From an uncultured Maribacter sp. (GTDB taxonomy: Bacteria > Bacteroidota > Bacteroidia > Flavobacteriales > Flavobacteriaceae): a DNA stretch of 64,000 nucleotides. The DNA is taken from positions 372,001 through 436,000 of the forward strand of contig NZ_CANMTX010000002.1 in the NCBI RefSeq assembly GCF_947500985.1. Direction: 5' to 3'. Made by a program: the position numbers and the translations under genes. The notes under the pieces were generated by a model that had not been told where the DNA came from, did no database searches, and was given only the letters and a program-made list of their open reading frames with translations. Shown piece after piece: positions 9,967 through 18,961 of this stretch. Every line of letters begins with the position of its first letter. Position 1 is the stretch's first letter.

Positions 9967-10012
9967 TAATATTAGGATTTATTCCATATTTTTGGATTAA
10001 ATCCTAATATTA
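9967..10012 (+). other. Large near-perfect hairpin ending at the radical SAM start codon
   Basis: The arms TAATATTAGGATTT (9967-9980) and its exact complement (9999-10012) form 14 perfect pairs. The stem continues with one A-T pair, one T-T mismatch and four more pairs around a 6-base loop. The last base of the right arm is position -1 of the ATG at 10013. There is no T-tract, so it is not a standard terminator. In RNA it would bury the ribosome landing site. Confidence 0.85.
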
Positions 10013-11086
10013 ATGAATTCTAATTCTTCGGTTAAAGGAAGAGGAGCCCAAAAAAATACCAGCAATAAATTTTCTGCTTATAGTTATGAAACTAGAGATG
10101 ATTTTCTCGAATTCTGCCGAGTAGAAGGCGAAGTTGCCGATAGAAATAAGACCCAATATCTTCCTATTTTTCCAAAAACGATAGTTAATAAAGTAACTAG
10201 TCCAGATGTGGGTATGAGTTATTCTATGAATATGTACCAAGGTTGTGAGCATGGTTGTATTTACTGCTATGCTAGAAATGCTCATGAATTTTGGGGTTAT
10301 AGTGCAGGATTAGATTTTGAGCGAAAAATTTTGGTAAAACACGATGCGCCCAAACTGTTAGAAGCTAAATTAAGAAGTAAAAGCTGGAAGCCGAGTACAA
10401 TTGTGCTTTCTGGTAATACAGATTGTTATCAGCCTGCAGAGCAAGAATTTGAAATAACCCGTAAATGCTTAGAGATTTTTTTGAAATATAGGCATCCGGT
10501 AGGTATTATAACCAAAAACGCTTTGATTTTGCGTGATTTAGATATTCTAAAAGAATTGAATGAATACGGATTAATCGGAGTCAACATTTCTGTCACTTCT
10601 TTATCCGAAGAAACAAGAAGAATATTAGAACCTAGAACTACCACCATTAAGAAACGACTAGAAGCTATACGTGTATTATCTGAGAATGGAATTCCTGTAA
10701 ATGCAATGCTAGCACCCATTATACCCGGTATTAATAGTCACGAGATTTTGAACTTGGCTAAAGCGGTTTCAGAAAATGGTGCTTTATCTATGGCATTTAC
10801 CGTAGTTAGACTAAACGGAGCAATAGGTGAAATATTTACAGATTGGATCCACAAAACGTTGCCCGACAAAGCAGAGAAGGTATTACATCAAATTCAAGAA
10901 TGCCATGGTGGTAGACTAAACGACAGCAGGTTTGGTTTAAGAAGTAGGGGTGACGGTATAATAGCCACGCAAATTCATGATATGGTACGTTTGGCAAAGC
11001 GTAAATATTTTGAAGGCAAAACATTCCCAAAGCTAAATACTACTCTGCATGAATCTTATAAGGATGGACAATTAAAATTATTTTAA
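10013..11086 (+). CDS. PA0069-family radical SAM protein (spore photoproduct lyase-like)
   Basis: This 357-residue protein carries the radical SAM motif in YQGCEHGCIYCYARNAHEFWG, the CxxxCxxC signature (about 75-82) of enzymes that bind a 4Fe-4S cluster and S-adenosylmethionine. KGRGA near the N-terminus, the GNTDCYQPAE block and the ITKN block are typical of the PA0069/SplB-like family, whose substrate is not established. The closest studied relatives act on DNA lesions. It is full length. The start is set by MNSNSSVKGRGAQ; the next ATG lies inside the conserved region. The ATG directly abuts a long hairpin, which may restrict translation. Confidence 0.87.
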   Translation: MNSNSSVKGRGAQKNTSNKFSAYSYETRDDFLEFCRVEGEVADRNKTQYLPIFPKTIVNKVTSPDVGMSYSMNMYQGCEHGCIYCYARNAHEFWGYSAGLDFERKILVKHDAPKLLEAKLRSKSWKPSTIVLSGNTDCYQPAEQEFEITRKCLEIFLKYRHPVGIITKNALILRDLDILKELNEYGLIGVNISVTSLSEETRRILEPRTTTIKKRLEAIRVLSENGIPVNAMLAPIIPGINSHEILNLAKAVSENGALSMAFTVVRLNGAIGEIFTDWIHKTLPDKAEKVLHQIQECHGGRLNDSRFGLRSRGDGIIATQIHDMVRLAKRKYFEGKTFPKLNTTLHESYKDGQLKLF

Positions 11087-11208
11087 TATCTCATTGAGGG
11101 TTTAATTCTCCTAGGCTTACGCGCAGTGGTAAATTTCGGGCGGGCTTCGAAATAAAAAATATATCTTCAGAAGCATACTTGGCGGGCTTAGGTCGAGGTA
11201 GTTAATTA

Positions 11209-11643
11209 TTAATCCATTTTTCTTGGGTGTATAGATTGCCCTACAAGTTTCCAACTGCCATTAATTTTCTCTAGAATTCGTATTTTGTAAGTATAATTTG
11301 TTACTCCGTCAATAGTAGTAGATTCCTCATCATGAGTAACCCAAGCGTTATTACCATTTATATTCATCTTATAATTAGAATTTTTAGACCCACCACCTTT
11401 ACCTACCATATGTTCTGGAGGATTGATCATCATTGCCGGTGGTACATCCATACTATTTCTATCTGGCATAGAAATAATAATTCTACTATAGGGTTGAAAT
11501 GACCAGCAAGAAGCATGTGCTTTTATATCACCTGAACGCCATGTGGAAGATTCTTTCTTTAAAAGAGAAACAATTGCCTCTTCATCAGTTTTTGCGTGGC
11601 TATAAGAAATGGCAAACAGTAGTAATAGAAAAGCGTATTTCAT
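11209..11643 (-). CDS. Secreted NTF2-like (SnoaL/DUF4440-type) protein
   Basis: The 144-residue precursor has a signal peptide (MKYAFLLLLFAISYSHA). The mature part starts with TDEEAIVSLLKKESSTWRSGD and ends with KINGSWKLVGQSIH. That helix-then-beta layout, with the closing YKIRILEKINGSWK strand, is typical of NTF2-like/DUF4440 domains, a fold used for small-molecule binding or simple lyase and isomerase chemistry. No catalytic residues can be assigned. It is monocistronic. The 278-base gap downstream in sequence (11644-11921) holds no gene I can support. Confidence 0.68.
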   Translation of the reverse strand: MKYAFLLLLFAISYSHAKTDEEAIVSLLKKESSTWRSGDIKAHASCWSFQPYSRIIISMPDRNSMDVPPAMMINPPEHMVGKGGGSKNSNYKMNINGNNAWVTHDEESTTIDGVTNYTYKIRILEKINGSWKLVGQSIHPRKMD

Positions 11644-11921
11644 GAAAATTTATTTTAGTTGTTTAATATGGTTCAGATATGACTATTTCTCAAATACTTA
11701 GTCTAACTCTATGAAAACGAGATAAATATTATAAATAATTCAAAAATTTAGGGTTTTAAATTAGCAGGTGAATATTAAAAAGCGTGCAATAGTTGTTGGT
11801 AAAAATTTTCTTTAATAAGTTTTGTTAAAATAAAATCCAAAAGATACTTCTAAGCGTACATAGGAAGAAGAAATAAATACGAGGACTATTTCTGAAAACC
11901 AAGAATACTACCAAAAACGAA

Positions 11922-13322
11922 ATGAAAACATTAAAAAACAATACCGAAAAAACTGAAAAGAAGCCTTTCTTTTCAAGAATTAAACATCTAATTGAAAATG
12001 CCAATGCATGGGGCATTTTTGTAATGGGAAGCACATTCGTGCTAATGTTTGGTTCAGCTTATCTAGCTTACATACTACAGAATGACTTTACTCAATTACA
12101 TCTAGAAAGAAGAAGCACCATGATCGGGTTAATTTTTATGATTGTAGCCGCTGCCTTTTTTGTGTTTAAATTGAGTTTCTTTATTTACACATTTATAAGA
12201 TTTTTAAAATACAAGGCAATACCATCTGTTTCTGATAAAGAATTACCAACAGTTACGGTTATTGTACCTGCATATAATGAAGGTAAACAAGTATGGGCTA
12301 CGTTAAAGAGTTTAGCTGAAAGCGATTACCCAGAAGAAAAAATTCAATTATTGGCTATCGATGATGGTAGTAAAGATGATACTTGGAATTGGATGCTAGA
12401 AGCCAAGAAAGAATTAGGAGATAGAGTTTCTATTTGTCAGCAACCAAAGAACATGGGTAAGCGTCACGCATTGTACAGAGGTTTTAATGAAGGAACAGGT
12501 GAGATATTCGTAACCGTTGATAGTGATTCTATTGTAGACAAAGACACCTTAAGAAATTTAGTAAGTCCGTTCATTATTGATGAAAATTGTGGTGCTGTGG
12601 CAGGTAACATTCGTGTATTAAATAATGACAAGATTCTACCTAAAATGCTAGACGTAAGTTTTGCACTTAGTTTTGAGTTTGTACGTTCTTCTGAAAGTAC
12701 ATTGAATTCTGTTTTATGTACTCCTGGTGCTTTAGCAGCTTACAGAGCCACTGCGGTTTTTGGTTGTTTAGATGCTTGGATCAATCAAACGTTTATGGGT
12801 CAAGCTTCAGATATAGGTGAAGATAGGGCTATGACGAATATGATTTTAAAGCAGGGTTTTCACGTTTTATTCCAAAGAAATGCATTTGCGTATACTAATG
12901 TTCCTGAAAAATATAAAGGGCTTTATAAAATGTTTATTAGATGGGGTAGAAGTAATGTACGTGAGAATATTCAAATGTCTAAATACGTATTTACCAACTT
13001 TAGAAAAGGACCAAAAACAGGTACAAGATTATTGTTCTTTAGCCAATTCTCAAGAATAGTGTTATGCTACCCATTTGTATTATTCATGTTGGTATTTGTA
13101 GTTACACACCCATTATTATTCTTAAGTTCTACTTTTGTAAGTATATTGGTTTTATCAACTTTTCCAGTATTGTTCTATGCTAAAAGATACTCTATATCTG
13201 AGTCTGTTTGGGCATATTCATACAGCGTGCTTTTTACGTTCGGTTTATTTTGGATTACGCCATATGCAATTGTAACGGCAAGTAGAAGCGGTTGGTTAAC
13301 AAGAGAGTTGCCACAGAAATAG
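11922..13322 (+). CDS. Membrane glycosyltransferase family 2 (processive, hyaluronan synthase/NodC-like)
   Basis: The 466-residue protein has two N-terminal membrane helices (about 29-52 and 67-92), a cytoplasmic GT-A domain and three to four C-terminal helices. Catalytic motifs are VPAYNEG, the UDP-binding IDDGSKDDT, the DxD in TVDSDS, the acceptor-base motif GEDRAMTN and a QxxRW-like block reading FIRWGRS, where Gln is not conserved. The layout matches polymerising GT2 enzymes such as hyaluronan synthase, NodC and PgaC, so it probably builds or exports a beta-linked polysaccharide. Product unknown. No chain-length, deacetylase or export genes lie alongside. It ends at a strong bidirectional terminator. 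Confidence 0.85.
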   Translation: MKTLKNNTEKTEKKPFFSRIKHLIENANAWGIFVMGSTFVLMFGSAYLAYILQNDFTQLHLERRSTMIGLIFMIVAAAFFVFKLSFFIYTFIRFLKYKAIPSVSDKELPTVTVIVPAYNEGKQVWATLKSLAESDYPEEKIQLLAIDDGSKDDTWNWMLEAKKELGDRVSICQQPKNMGKRHALYRGFNEGTGEIFVTVDSDSIVDKDTLRNLVSPFIIDENCGAVAGNIRVLNNDKILPKMLDVSFALSFEFVRSSESTLNSVLCTPGALAAYRATAVFGCLDAWINQTFMGQASDIGEDRAMTNMILKQGFHVLFQRNAFAYTNVPEKYKGLYKMFIRWGRSNVRENIQMSKYVFTNFRKGPKTGTRLLFFSQFSRIVLCYPFVLFMLVFVVTHPLLFLSSTFVSILVLSTFPVLFYAKRYSISESVWAYSYSVLFTFGLFWITPYAIVTASRSGWLTRELPQK

Positions 13323-13342
13323 TAGAAAAATATATAAAATAC

Positions 13343-13376
13343 AAAAGGGTCTCAATGTAAATTGAGACCCTTTTTT
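13343..13376. terminator. Bidirectional intrinsic terminator
   Basis: GGGTCTCAAT, loop GTAA, then the exact complement form ten pairs, flanked by AAAA on the left and TTTTTT on the right. It lies between the convergent glycosyltransferase and HD-hydrolase genes and can serve both. Confidence 0.92.
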
Positions 13377-13409
13377 AATGGTTTGATGTTGTTGAATTGT
13401 TCTGTAAAC

Positions 13410-14090
13410 TTAACTTAAATTTTTTAAAGGATTCCACTCTTGATAAAATTGTTCTAGAAAATCAATCATATATTGGTGTCTTTCTTCTGCCAATCGCTTG
13501 CCTGTTTCTGTGTTCATTTTATCTTTAAGAAGTAAGAGTTTTTCATAGAAATGATTTAAAGTAGGTGCTTCAGATTTTTTGTACTCTTCTTTACTCATTT
13601 CTAAATTTGGAGGTATACTTGGGTCATAGAGCGTACGATTTTTGAATCCCCCGTAATTGAACGCACGTGCAATACCAATAGCACCTATGGCATCTAAACG
13701 GTCGGCATCCTGTACTACTTTAAGCTCTTTAGATGAGAATAGCTTCTTCTTCATCTTACCATCTGTTAAACTGGCTTTAAACGAACTGTATTTGATGATA
13801 TTGGTTACATGGTTAATCGTTCTTTTAGGTACACCAAGACTTAATAAAAAGTTCTCGGCCATTTTAGGACCTAAAGATTCATCGCCATCATTAAATTTAG
13901 CATCTGCAATATCATGTAAAAGTGCACCTAGACTAACGACCAACAGGTTTAGGTCATCTTCATCTTTTGCAATTAACATGCTATTATTGAATACCCGATG
14001 TATATGAAACCAATCGTGCCCACCTTCTGCATTTTGTAACGTTTCTTTGACGAAAAGAATGGTTTCTTCTACTATTTCTGAATCGGTCAT
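13410..14090 (-). CDS. HD-domain phosphohydrolase (YedJ/YpgQ-like)
   Basis: The 226-residue protein is an HD superfamily metal hydrolase. The first His lies in GGHDWFHIHRV, the HD pair in GALLHDIAD and the distal Asp in VVQDADRLDAIGA. The closest named group (YedJ/YpgQ type) hydrolyses nucleotides or pyrophosphates. The GIARAFNYGG motif after the distal Asp is also typical of that group. It overlaps the 3' end of plsC by four bases (ATGA-type coupling), so the two are translated together, though no metabolic link is obvious. Cytoplasmic. Confidence 0.85.
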   Translation of the reverse strand: MTDSEIVEETILFVKETLQNAEGGHDWFHIHRVFNNSMLIAKDEDDLNLLVVSLGALLHDIADAKFNDGDESLGPKMAENFLLSLGVPKRTINHVTNIIKYSSFKASLTDGKMKKKLFSSKELKVVQDADRLDAIGAIGIARAFNYGGFKNRTLYDPSIPPNLEMSKEEYKKSEAPTLNHFYEKLLLLKDKMNTETGKRLAEERHQYMIDFLEQFYQEWNPLKNLS

Positions 14091-14824
14091 TTAAAGGAAT
14101 TTATTCCGCTAACTACGGATGCTTCTATTTGTGTAATAAGTTCGTCTAGGTTGCCAGTGTTCTCTAAAGGCTGTTGAACCTCTAATCGAACCTTGGCGCC
14201 TAATCCCATCGGAAATTGTCCGAAGCGAACCAATTTCCATGAATTATTGATACTAATTGGAACAATCAATGCAGACGGAGCTTTTTTAAGTAGCATTTTG
14301 AGTCCCATTGGTTTAAATGGCTTTGGGTGTCCATCTCTACTTCTTGTACCTTCCGGAAAAATTACGGCGCTTCTTTTGTGTTCTTCAATATAAGAGCCTA
14401 GTTTTCCTATTTCCATTAATGCCGATTTGCCATCGTTTCTGTCAATTAAAACAGAACCCCCATGAACAAGGTTGAAAGATACACTAGGTATGCCTTTACC
14501 TAATTCTTTCTTACTTACAAATTTTGGGTGGTGTTTACGCATATACCAAATAAGGGGCGGTATATCGTACATGCTTTGATGATTGGTTACAATGATTAAC
14601 GGTCTGTCTGTTGGTAAATCGAAGTTATTGGTAAACCGGTAGGTGGTACCTAAAATATTGGTACTTCTCATTAAGCAAAAGTTCAATTTACTTACTACTG
14701 GTTTAAGACCATTATATCCAAAAAGCTTAAAACCTAGCCATTGAATGGGGTGAAATATTCCAAGACATAGACCAAATGCTAAGAAAAAGAAGGGGGTTAA
14801 TATATAAGAAAGCAATTTCTGCAT
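14087..14824 (-). CDS. plsC: 1-acyl-sn-glycerol-3-phosphate acyltransferase (PlsC family)
   Basis: The 245-residue membrane-associated protein starts with a hydrophobic helix (LLSYILTPFFFLAFGLCLG). It shows the acyltransferase motifs in order: NHQSMYD (HX4D, catalytic), a region with VLIDRND, then FPEGTRSRDG (glycerol-3-phosphate binding) and a VPISI strand. It should acylate lysophosphatidate to phosphatidate in phospholipid synthesis. Length is normal for PlsC. It is the first gene of a two-gene unit with the HD hydrolase, separated from the upstream bacilliredoxin gene by a terminator. Confidence 0.88.
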   Translation of the reverse strand: MQKLLSYILTPFFFLAFGLCLGIFHPIQWLGFKLFGYNGLKPVVSKLNFCLMRSTNILGTTYRFTNNFDLPTDRPLIIVTNHQSMYDIPPLIWYMRKHHPKFVSKKELGKGIPSVSFNLVHGGSVLIDRNDGKSALMEIGKLGSYIEEHKRSAVIFPEGTRSRDGHPKPFKPMGLKMLLKKAPSALIVPISINNSWKLVRFGQFPMGLGAKVRLEVQQPLENTGNLDELITQIEASVVSGINSFK

Positions 14825-14836
14825 GCTACAAAAATA

Positions 14837-14865
14837 AAAAACCGCTCAATTAGAGCGGTTTTTTA
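14837..14865 (-). terminator. Intrinsic terminator after the bacilliredoxin gene
   Basis: Twelve-pair stem (AAAAAACCGCTC and complement) around the loop AATTA. It is read on the minus strand with a T-run, directly after the gene ending at 14906 and before plsC. Confidence 0.88.
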
Positions 14866-14905
14866 ATCCTATTATTTTGAAAGAATATAGCTTAAGCTAT
14901 AAAAC

Positions 14906-15316
14906 CTAGCAAAACTCGTCGTAAGCCTGTGCTAAATTCTGAGCAATCATTTCAGCTGGTCTACCTTCAATATGGTGACGTTCAATCATATGAACTAATT
15001 CTCCATTTTTAAATAAAGCCATAGAAGGAGAAGAAGGAGGGAAAGGAACCATAAGGTTTCTTGCCGCATCAACAGCCTCTTTATCTACACCAGCAAATAC
15101 AGTTACTGCAAAGTCTGGTTTTTTATCGTTCTGCAAACTCATTTTAGCTGCAGGTCTTGCATTTGCCGCTGCACAACCACAAACAGAATTTACAACCACT
15201 AAAGTTGTTCCTTCTTTATTGATGGCAGTTGCTACTGCATCTGCTGTATATAATTCTTCAAATCCGGCAGAAGCCAGATCATCTCTCATTGGTTTTACTA
15301 ATTCCGCAGGGTACAT
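14906..15316 (-). CDS. BrxA/BrxB-family bacilliredoxin
   Basis: This 136-residue thioredoxin-fold protein has the characteristic CGC active site in VVVNSVCGCAAANARP and the cis-Pro region MVPFPPSSPSMALFKNG. It closely follows YphP/YqiW, the bacilliredoxins that remove bacillithiol from mixed disulfides on proteins. Members of this phylum often keep bacillithiol genes, but none is in this window, so the thiol partner is an inference. Start MYPAELVKPM is canonical. Single-gene unit with its own terminator. Confidence 0.9.
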   Translation of the reverse strand: MYPAELVKPMRDDLASAGFEELYTADAVATAINKEGTTLVVVNSVCGCAAANARPAAKMSLQNDKKPDFAVTVFAGVDKEAVDAARNLMVPFPPSSPSMALFKNGELVHMIERHHIEGRPAEMIAQNLAQAYDEFC

Positions 15317-15419
15317 ATTGTTATTATTTTAATTAAACTATTACAAAGATAATCAATTAGTCGCAGCAGTGCTTCAGACCTTAACTTTTCATTAGTCTAA
15401 CTTTCTATTCCTAATAATT

Positions 15420-15427
15420 TATCTTTG
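15420..15427 (+). promoter_or_regulatory. Candidate -7 element TATCTTTG
   Basis: TATCTTTG matches TAnnTTTG, 19 bases before the ATG of the TerB-DnaJ gene. No clear TTG lies at the expected distance upstream. Confidence 0.4.
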
Positions 15428-15446
15428 CCAAAATTGAGAATACGAA

Positions 15447-16187
15447 ATGATTAAATGGTTGGGGGCTGTAGTCGGCTTTTTTTTGAGAGGTTTATCTGGA
15501 GCGGTTTTAGGCTTCTTTGCCGGTAGTGTTATAGATAGCTTTTTTGGATCTAATAAAGGTAGTGCACGTAGTGTGTTTCAAGATTATACACGACCAAATG
15601 TAACCGCAGCAGATTTTGAGCTGAACTTACTATCGTTGTGTTCACTTGTTATTAAGGCAGACGGACAAGTGAGTCAGTCAGAAATGGATTATGTACGGCA
15701 GTATTTTGTTAGTACCTATGGTAAAGACAAGGCGAATGCTATTTTTAGAAGTTTCAATGAAATAAATAAGAAAGGGCAAATATCTGCCCAAAACGTTTGT
15801 ACTTTTTTAGCACAACGAACCCGTTATGAAGTTCGTTTGCAGTTACTGCACTTTTTATTCGGTATTGCACAAGCAGATGGTAATATTAGTAATCCCGAAA
15901 TTCAGAAAATTCGTGAAATAGCAGGTTACTTAAGAGTTTCTCTTAATGAATTTGAAAGTATAAAAGCTATGTTCGTGAAATCGGCGAACAATTCTTATAA
16001 AATTTTAGATATTGAGAAATCGGCAACAGATGCTGAGGTAAAGAAAGCGTATAGAGAAATGGCTAAAAAATATCATCCAGATAGGGTGAACACAAAAGAT
16101 GAAGCCATTAAAAAAGGTGCTGAAGAGAAGTTTAAGCAGGTGCAAGCCGCTTATGAGACTATTCAAAAAGAGCGCGGGTTAAATTAG
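15447..16187 (+). CDS. TerB-like/DnaJ-domain membrane-anchored co-chaperone (DjlA-like)
   Basis: The 246-residue protein has an N-terminal glycine-rich hydrophobic segment (GAVVGFFLRGLSGAVLGFF), a TerB-like helical domain (about 55-165) with the SLVIKADGQVSQSEMDYV and IAQADGNISNPEIQKI acidic motifs, and a C-terminal J domain. The J domain has YKILDIEKSATDAEVKKAYR and the essential HPD tripeptide in KKYHPDRVN. This order matches DjlA, which recruits DnaK at the membrane. A DnaK partner is not in the window. The next gene begins 26 bases later. Confidence 0.85.
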   Translation: MIKWLGAVVGFFLRGLSGAVLGFFAGSVIDSFFGSNKGSARSVFQDYTRPNVTAADFELNLLSLCSLVIKADGQVSQSEMDYVRQYFVSTYGKDKANAIFRSFNEINKKGQISAQNVCTFLAQRTRYEVRLQLLHFLFGIAQADGNISNPEIQKIREIAGYLRVSLNEFESIKAMFVKSANNSYKILDIEKSATDAEVKKAYREMAKKYHPDRVNTKDEAIKKGAEEKFKQVQAAYETIQKERGLN

Positions 16188-16213
16188 AAGGGCAATTATT
16201 TAGATGTATTAGT

Positions 16214-16798
16214 ATGCAAGAATTTTGGTTTTATATAGAATTAGGTCTACATCATGTTTTAGACATAAATGCGTATGATCACATATTGTTTTTAACTGCA
16301 CTGGTGCTTCCTTTCACGTTTAAAAGTTGGCAGAATGTTTTGCTTTTAGCTACCGTTTTTACTTTTACGCATTGTTTGGCGTTGGTATTCTCTGTTTATG
16401 AGGTTTTGGTAATAGAAGCAAGCTGGATAGAGTTTTTGATACCGGTTACCATTCTCGCAACCGCTATTTTTAATTTGGTAGATAACAAGGCTCAAAAGGA
16501 AGATAGAGCTATTTTGTTTCATGTCTTGGCAACGGGTTTTTTTGGACTAATACATGGATTTGGATTCTCTAATTATTTTAAAATGATGATTATGGGAGAG
16601 GAAGATAAATTAGCACCTTTATTAGGTTTTGCTGGTGGAATCGAATTGTCTCAAGTAGTCATTGTCCTTTTAGTATTGATTTTAGCTTATGTAGTTCAAG
16701 GCATTTTAAAAGTAAAGCAAAGCTTGTTTATTACAATTGGTAGTATTGTCATAATACTTATTACTCTACCGTTGTTATATGAAACATTTCCTTTTTAG
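16214..16798 (+). CDS. HupE/UreJ-family membrane protein
   Basis: The 194-residue protein has about six membrane helices. His-containing motifs typical of HupE/UreJ are present: LGLHHVLDINAYDHILF near the N-terminus, TFTHCLAL, and LIHGFGFSNYF in helix four. In proteobacteria this family is linked to nickel or cobalt uptake for hydrogenase or urease, but neither enzyme is encoded here. The flavobacterial members are best treated as putative divalent-metal permeases. Follows the TerB-DnaJ gene closely and may share its transcript. Confidence 0.75.
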   Translation: MQEFWFYIELGLHHVLDINAYDHILFLTALVLPFTFKSWQNVLLLATVFTFTHCLALVFSVYEVLVIEASWIEFLIPVTILATAIFNLVDNKAQKEDRAILFHVLATGFFGLIHGFGFSNYFKMMIMGEEDKLAPLLGFAGGIELSQVVIVLLVLILAYVVQGILKVKQSLFITIGSIVIILITLPLLYETFPF

Positions 16799-16883
16799 AT
16801 TGTTAAAGTTTACCCTAAGATGTAGTTGGTACTAATCAAAGCAGGTACCTTAGGGTTAAGTGCTTATATAAAGCGTAGTGTAA

Positions 16884-17321
16884 ATGAAGAAAGAAAAGCA
16901 ATTAAAGTATGATAGGGCCTATTTAAGAATGGCCAAAGAATGGGGTAAGCTTTCTTCATGTAAGCGAAAGCAAGTAGGTGCCATTATCGTAAAAGATAGA
17001 ATGATTATTTCTGACGGATACAATGGTACACCAACCGGATTTGAAAATTATTGCGAGGATGAAGAAGGGTACACGAAATGGTATGTTTTACATGCCGAGG
17101 CCAATGCTATTTTAAAAGTAGCAGGTTCTACCCAATCTTGCCAAGGTGCTACTTTATACATTACGTTATCGCCCTGCAGAGAATGTAGTAAGTTAATTCA
17201 TCAGTCTGGCATTAAACGTGTAGTGTATCAAGTAGGATACAAAGATGATTCGGGATTACAATTTTTGGCAAAAGCGGGTGTTGAATTACAACATATGCCA
17301 GAAATAAATGTTACTATCTAA
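16884..17321 (+). CDS. Deoxycytidylate (dCMP) deaminase family protein
   Basis: The 145-residue cytidine-deaminase fold protein has the zinc and catalytic motifs HAEANAI and SPCRECSKLI. The N-terminal CKRKQVGAIIVKDRMIISDGYNG block is diagnostic of dCMP deaminase (ComEB type), which makes dUMP for thymidylate synthesis. Normal length. The gene is 11 bases upstream of the CtpA-type protease and probably forms an operon with it. An imperfect inverted repeat in the upstream gap (CCCTAAG ... CTTAGGG) may be a weak terminator for the HupE gene. Confidence 0.88.
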   Translation: MKKEKQLKYDRAYLRMAKEWGKLSSCKRKQVGAIIVKDRMIISDGYNGTPTGFENYCEDEEGYTKWYVLHAEANAILKVAGSTQSCQGATLYITLSPCRECSKLIHQSGIKRVVYQVGYKDDSGLQFLAKAGVELQHMPEINVTI

Positions 17322-17332
17322 CGTTTACACTA

Positions 17333-18961
17333 ATGATGAATAAAAAATACAGTGCTCTATTTCCTTTAATTATCGCTATTGCGCTCGCATTAGGGTTTTT
17401 TATAGGCGGAAAACTGAATTTTAATGACTCTCCAGAACGTCTTTTTTCAACCAATTCTAAAAAAGACAAACTCAACAGACTTATAGATTACATTGACTAT
17501 GAATATGTAGACGATGTAAATACAGATAGCATTGTTGATATTACTGTCAACAGTATTCTTGAAAAACTTGATCCACATTCTGTATACATTTCTGAAAAAG
17601 AAATGTCGGGCGTGACTGAAAATATGAAAGGCGATTTTGTGGGTATCGGTATTAATTTTTACTCTTATAACGATACTATTGCGGTTATAAAAACCGTCAA
17701 AGACGGACCAAGTTTCGTAAAAGGAATTTTAGCAGGTGATCGTATTCTAATGGCAGATAACGATACGCTGTACGGTAAAGACTTCCCCAGTGAAGTTATT
17801 GTAGAGAAATTAAAAGGAAAAGAAGGTACTTCTATTAACCTTACCGTATTTAGAAAAACAGAAAATAGAACGTTCAATGTAAAGGTGAAGCGTGGCATTG
17901 TTCCTTTAAAAAGTGTAGATGCCTTTTATATGCTTAATAAAGATATCGGCTATATAAAAGTAAACCGCTTTGCTGAGTCTACTTATAAAGAGTTTAAAGA
18001 TGCTTTGGTAAGATTACAAAAGCGTGGAGCTAAAAAGCTTGTTCTAGACCTGCGAGATAACCCTGGCGGCTATTTAGGTATGGCTGAAGAAATGGCAGAT
18101 GAGTTTCTAGAAGATGGTAAGCTTATTTTGTTCACAAAAAATAAAAAGGGAAAAATCAATAAGAGCTTTGCGACAGATGAAGGTAGTTTTGAAGATAAAC
18201 CTATTTATGTTTTAATAAATGAAAGATCTGCCTCAGCTAGTGAAATAGTAGCGGGTGCACTGCAAGATAATGATGTAGGCACTATTGTTGGTCGTCGATC
18301 TTTCGGTAAAGGATTGGTACAGCGAGAAATGGCTTTAGGTGATGGCTCGGCAGTTAGACTTACAGTTTCTAGATATTACACCCCAACAGGTAGAAGTATT
18401 CAAAAGACATATGCTAATGGTACTAAAGATTACTACCAACGTTTTACAGATAGATTCCATAGCGGAGAAATGATTTCTGTAGATAGTATTAAAGTGGCAG
18501 ATTCGTTAAAGTTTACAACTCCTAAGGGAAAAGTTGTTTATGGCGGTGGCGGTATTATACCGGATGTATTTGTACCCATAGGGAGCAATGAAGAGGAAGC
18601 TGTTGAGAGTATGGATAATTTAGGTTTCTTGTCCTTTTTTGTATTTGAACATTTAGACGAGGATCGAGAAAGGTATGCTCAATACACACAAGAAGAATTT
18701 GTAAACGATTTTAAAGTTGACGATATTCTCTTTGAAAGATTTGTACAGTATTCCGTAGATAGAAATCTAAGAATGAATTTCTATGATTATGAACAGAGCA
18801 TCAAACGATTTTTGAAAGCTAATATCGCAGAACAACTATTCAATACTAATATACACGCCAAAATTAAAGCAGATGAAGATCTTATGCTTCAAAAGGTACT
18901 AGAATTAGATGGCGGTGGAATTCAACAACAAGAATCTGGCGAAATCAAAGCCAATAATTAA
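17333..18961 (+). CDS. S41-family carboxy-terminal processing protease (CtpA/Prc-like)
   Basis: This 542-residue protein has an N-terminal signal anchor (about 6-26), a helical domain, a PDZ domain (about 95-170, with GIGINFYSYNDTIAV and LAGDRILMADN) and an S41 peptidase core. The core has the NPGGYL block, the serine-containing NERSASASEI and the lysine in GRRSFGKGLVQ, forming the Ser-Lys dyad. It should cleave C-termini of periplasmic proteins. The C-terminal 150 residues are a helical extension seen in Bacteroidota members. ATG at 17333 or 17336 is equally possible. Its stop overlaps the end of the convergent small gene by four bases. Confidence 0.9.
   Translation: MMNKKYSALFPLIIAIALALGFFIGGKLNFNDSPERLFSTNSKKDKLNRLIDYIDYEYVDDVNTDSIVDITVNSILEKLDPHSVYISEKEMSGVTENMKGDFVGIGINFYSYNDTIAVIKTVKDGPSFVKGILAGDRILMADNDTLYGKDFPSEVIVEKLKGKEGTSINLTVFRKTENRTFNVKVKRGIVPLKSVDAFYMLNKDIGYIKVNRFAESTYKEFKDALVRLQKRGAKKLVLDLRDNPGGYLGMAEEMADEFLEDGKLILFTKNKKGKINKSFATDEGSFEDKPIYVLINERSASASEIVAGALQDNDVGTIVGRRSFGKGLVQREMALGDGSAVRLTVSRYYTPTGRSIQKTYANGTKDYYQRFTDRFHSGEMISVDSIKVADSLKFTTPKGKVVYGGGGIIPDVFVPIGSNEEEAVESMDNLGFLSFFVFEHLDEDRERYAQYTQEEFVNDFKVDDILFERFVQYSVDRNLRMNFYDYEQSIKRFLKANIAEQLFNTNIHAKIKADEDLMLQKVLELDGGGIQQQESGEIKANN

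Noticed and set aside
16811-16858. Inverted repeat ACCCTAAG ... CTTAGGGT around a 29-base loop
   Set aside because: Long loop, short stem and no T-run; kept only as a possible weak terminator after the HupE gene.
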